From Veillonella nakazawae (GTDB lineage Bacteria; Bacillota; Negativicutes; Veillonellales; Veillonellaceae), in contig NZ_AP022321.1 of the NCBI RefSeq assembly GCF_013393365.1, positions 2,033,819 through 2,097,818 on the forward strand: a stretch of DNA of 64,000 nt. The letters run 5' to 3'. This document shows positions 63,588 through 64,000 of the stretch, in pieces. The notes beneath the pieces were generated by a model that was not told the origin of the DNA, ran no database searches, and saw only the letters and a program-made list of their open reading frames with translations. A program made the position numbers and the translations under genes. Numbering within the stretch: the first letter of the stretch is position 1; each line of letters starts with the position of its first letter.

Positions 63588-63687
63588 TCGATAAAAGTAG
63601 TTTTCAGTCCTCCCCCAAAAGTAATTGATGAACAAAAGATGAGATAATTACTGAGTTATTAACATTTCTCCTTCAGATAATCAAAAG

Positions 63688-63989
63688 TTATCCACAGAAT
63701 AAATGACAAACTAGTGATTTTTTGGTACAATCATAACTGAAATTAGGAAAAAGTATATATTTTTATAAGTTTTTGTTGGATAACTTTTAAGGTTATCCAC
63801 ATTTTTTCTCTTTTAACCTGTGTAATCTATAAAGTCAGTTATTATCTGGTTGGAAGAGAATTTTATTTTCACTTATTCACAGGTTGTGCACAGGTTATTC
63901 ACAGGAATAACAGGTTTTTCCACAGCTTTCACAAGAGTTATACACATTATTCCTAAAGTTATACACATTTATCGCAATAGTTATACACA
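63688..63989 (+). other. oriC: cluster of DnaA boxes
   Basis: At least nine DnaA-type 9-mers lie in the same direction: TTATCCACA (63688, 63793), TTATTCACA (63873, 63895), TTGTGCACA (63884), TTTTCCACA (63916) and TTATACACA (63938, 63959, 63981). The last three are 21-22 bases apart, two helical turns. This is the replication origin side upstream of dnaA, which should follow beyond the window. Confidence 0.92.
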
Positions 63990-64000
63990 AGAGGCACGTC

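Noticed and set aside
1..64000. GTGAAAGC as a Chi or chromosome-polarity (KOPS-like) signal
   Set aside because: Such signals are skewed along a replichore; here both orientations are about equally common within one replichore.

Overview
The window is almost certainly from a Veillonella chromosome (Negativicutes, diderm anaerobic Firmicutes). This rests on gene content: an [FeFe] hydrogenase and its maturase HydF, a Skp/OmpH periplasmic chaperone (so an outer membrane), GerW/YtfJ and DUF2953 genes of Firmicute type, and a typical Firmicute origin arm with rpmH, rnpA, yidD, yidC, jag, mnmE, mnmG, rsmG, parA and parB on the minus strand. The right edge lies inside oriC, with at least nine co-oriented DnaA boxes; dnaA itself should start just beyond the window. 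The species call is inference.

Layout. 1-8 kb: an accessory cluster of secreted proteins (three related ones of about 400 aa, one cut by the left edge, plus three small ones), interleaved with three copies of a type I toxin-antitoxin module, one decayed. 4.8-13.5 kb: transport and catabolism (SSS symporter; IclR regulator, M20 amidohydrolase and DcuC-type carrier; NCS1 permease with a 54-aa membrane protein). 13.5-17 kb: an AT-rich defence islet with a RexA/RexB-like pair and a HaeIII-type restriction-modification pair. 17-24 kb: a possible ComK-like regulator, a sigma-70-like factor, an AAA ATPase, a GH3-like lipoprotein and HydA. 24-36 kb: small secreted SH3-like proteins, Fic, GyrA, a DUF4143 ATPase, paired lipoproteins, an SfsA-GIY-YIG fusion and HigBA. 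36-46 kb: a siroheme reductase-like gene with a structured leader, a cupin, a nitroreductase, Skp, GerW/DUF2953, CobO, an M23 peptidase, DUF4446 and HydF. 46-53 kb: ParB/ParA with five parS sites, then a B12-dependent methionine module (separate activation protein, MetH, MetF). 53-62.5 kb: an IS200 element, RsmG, VapBC, MnmG, MnmE, Jag, YidC, YidD, RnpA and RpmH. 62.5-64 kb: long palindromes and DnaA boxes.

Three signals are not explained by the genes. (1) The octamer GTGAAAGC or its complement occurs at least 30 times (about two expected by chance), evenly on both strands, in genes and between them, and several times as inverted pairs. This looks like a DNA uptake sequence. (2) A family of long hairpins has unrelated, perfectly paired stems but a shared apex (GCGACTT ... 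ATGGAGCG); copies sit just 3' of genes and cluster beside oriC, some nested in larger palindromes. (3) Fst/BsrG-like toxin peptides are each faced by a convergent promoter for an antisense RNA. No tRNA, rRNA or CRISPR array was seen. All motif counts were made by eye and are minimum values.
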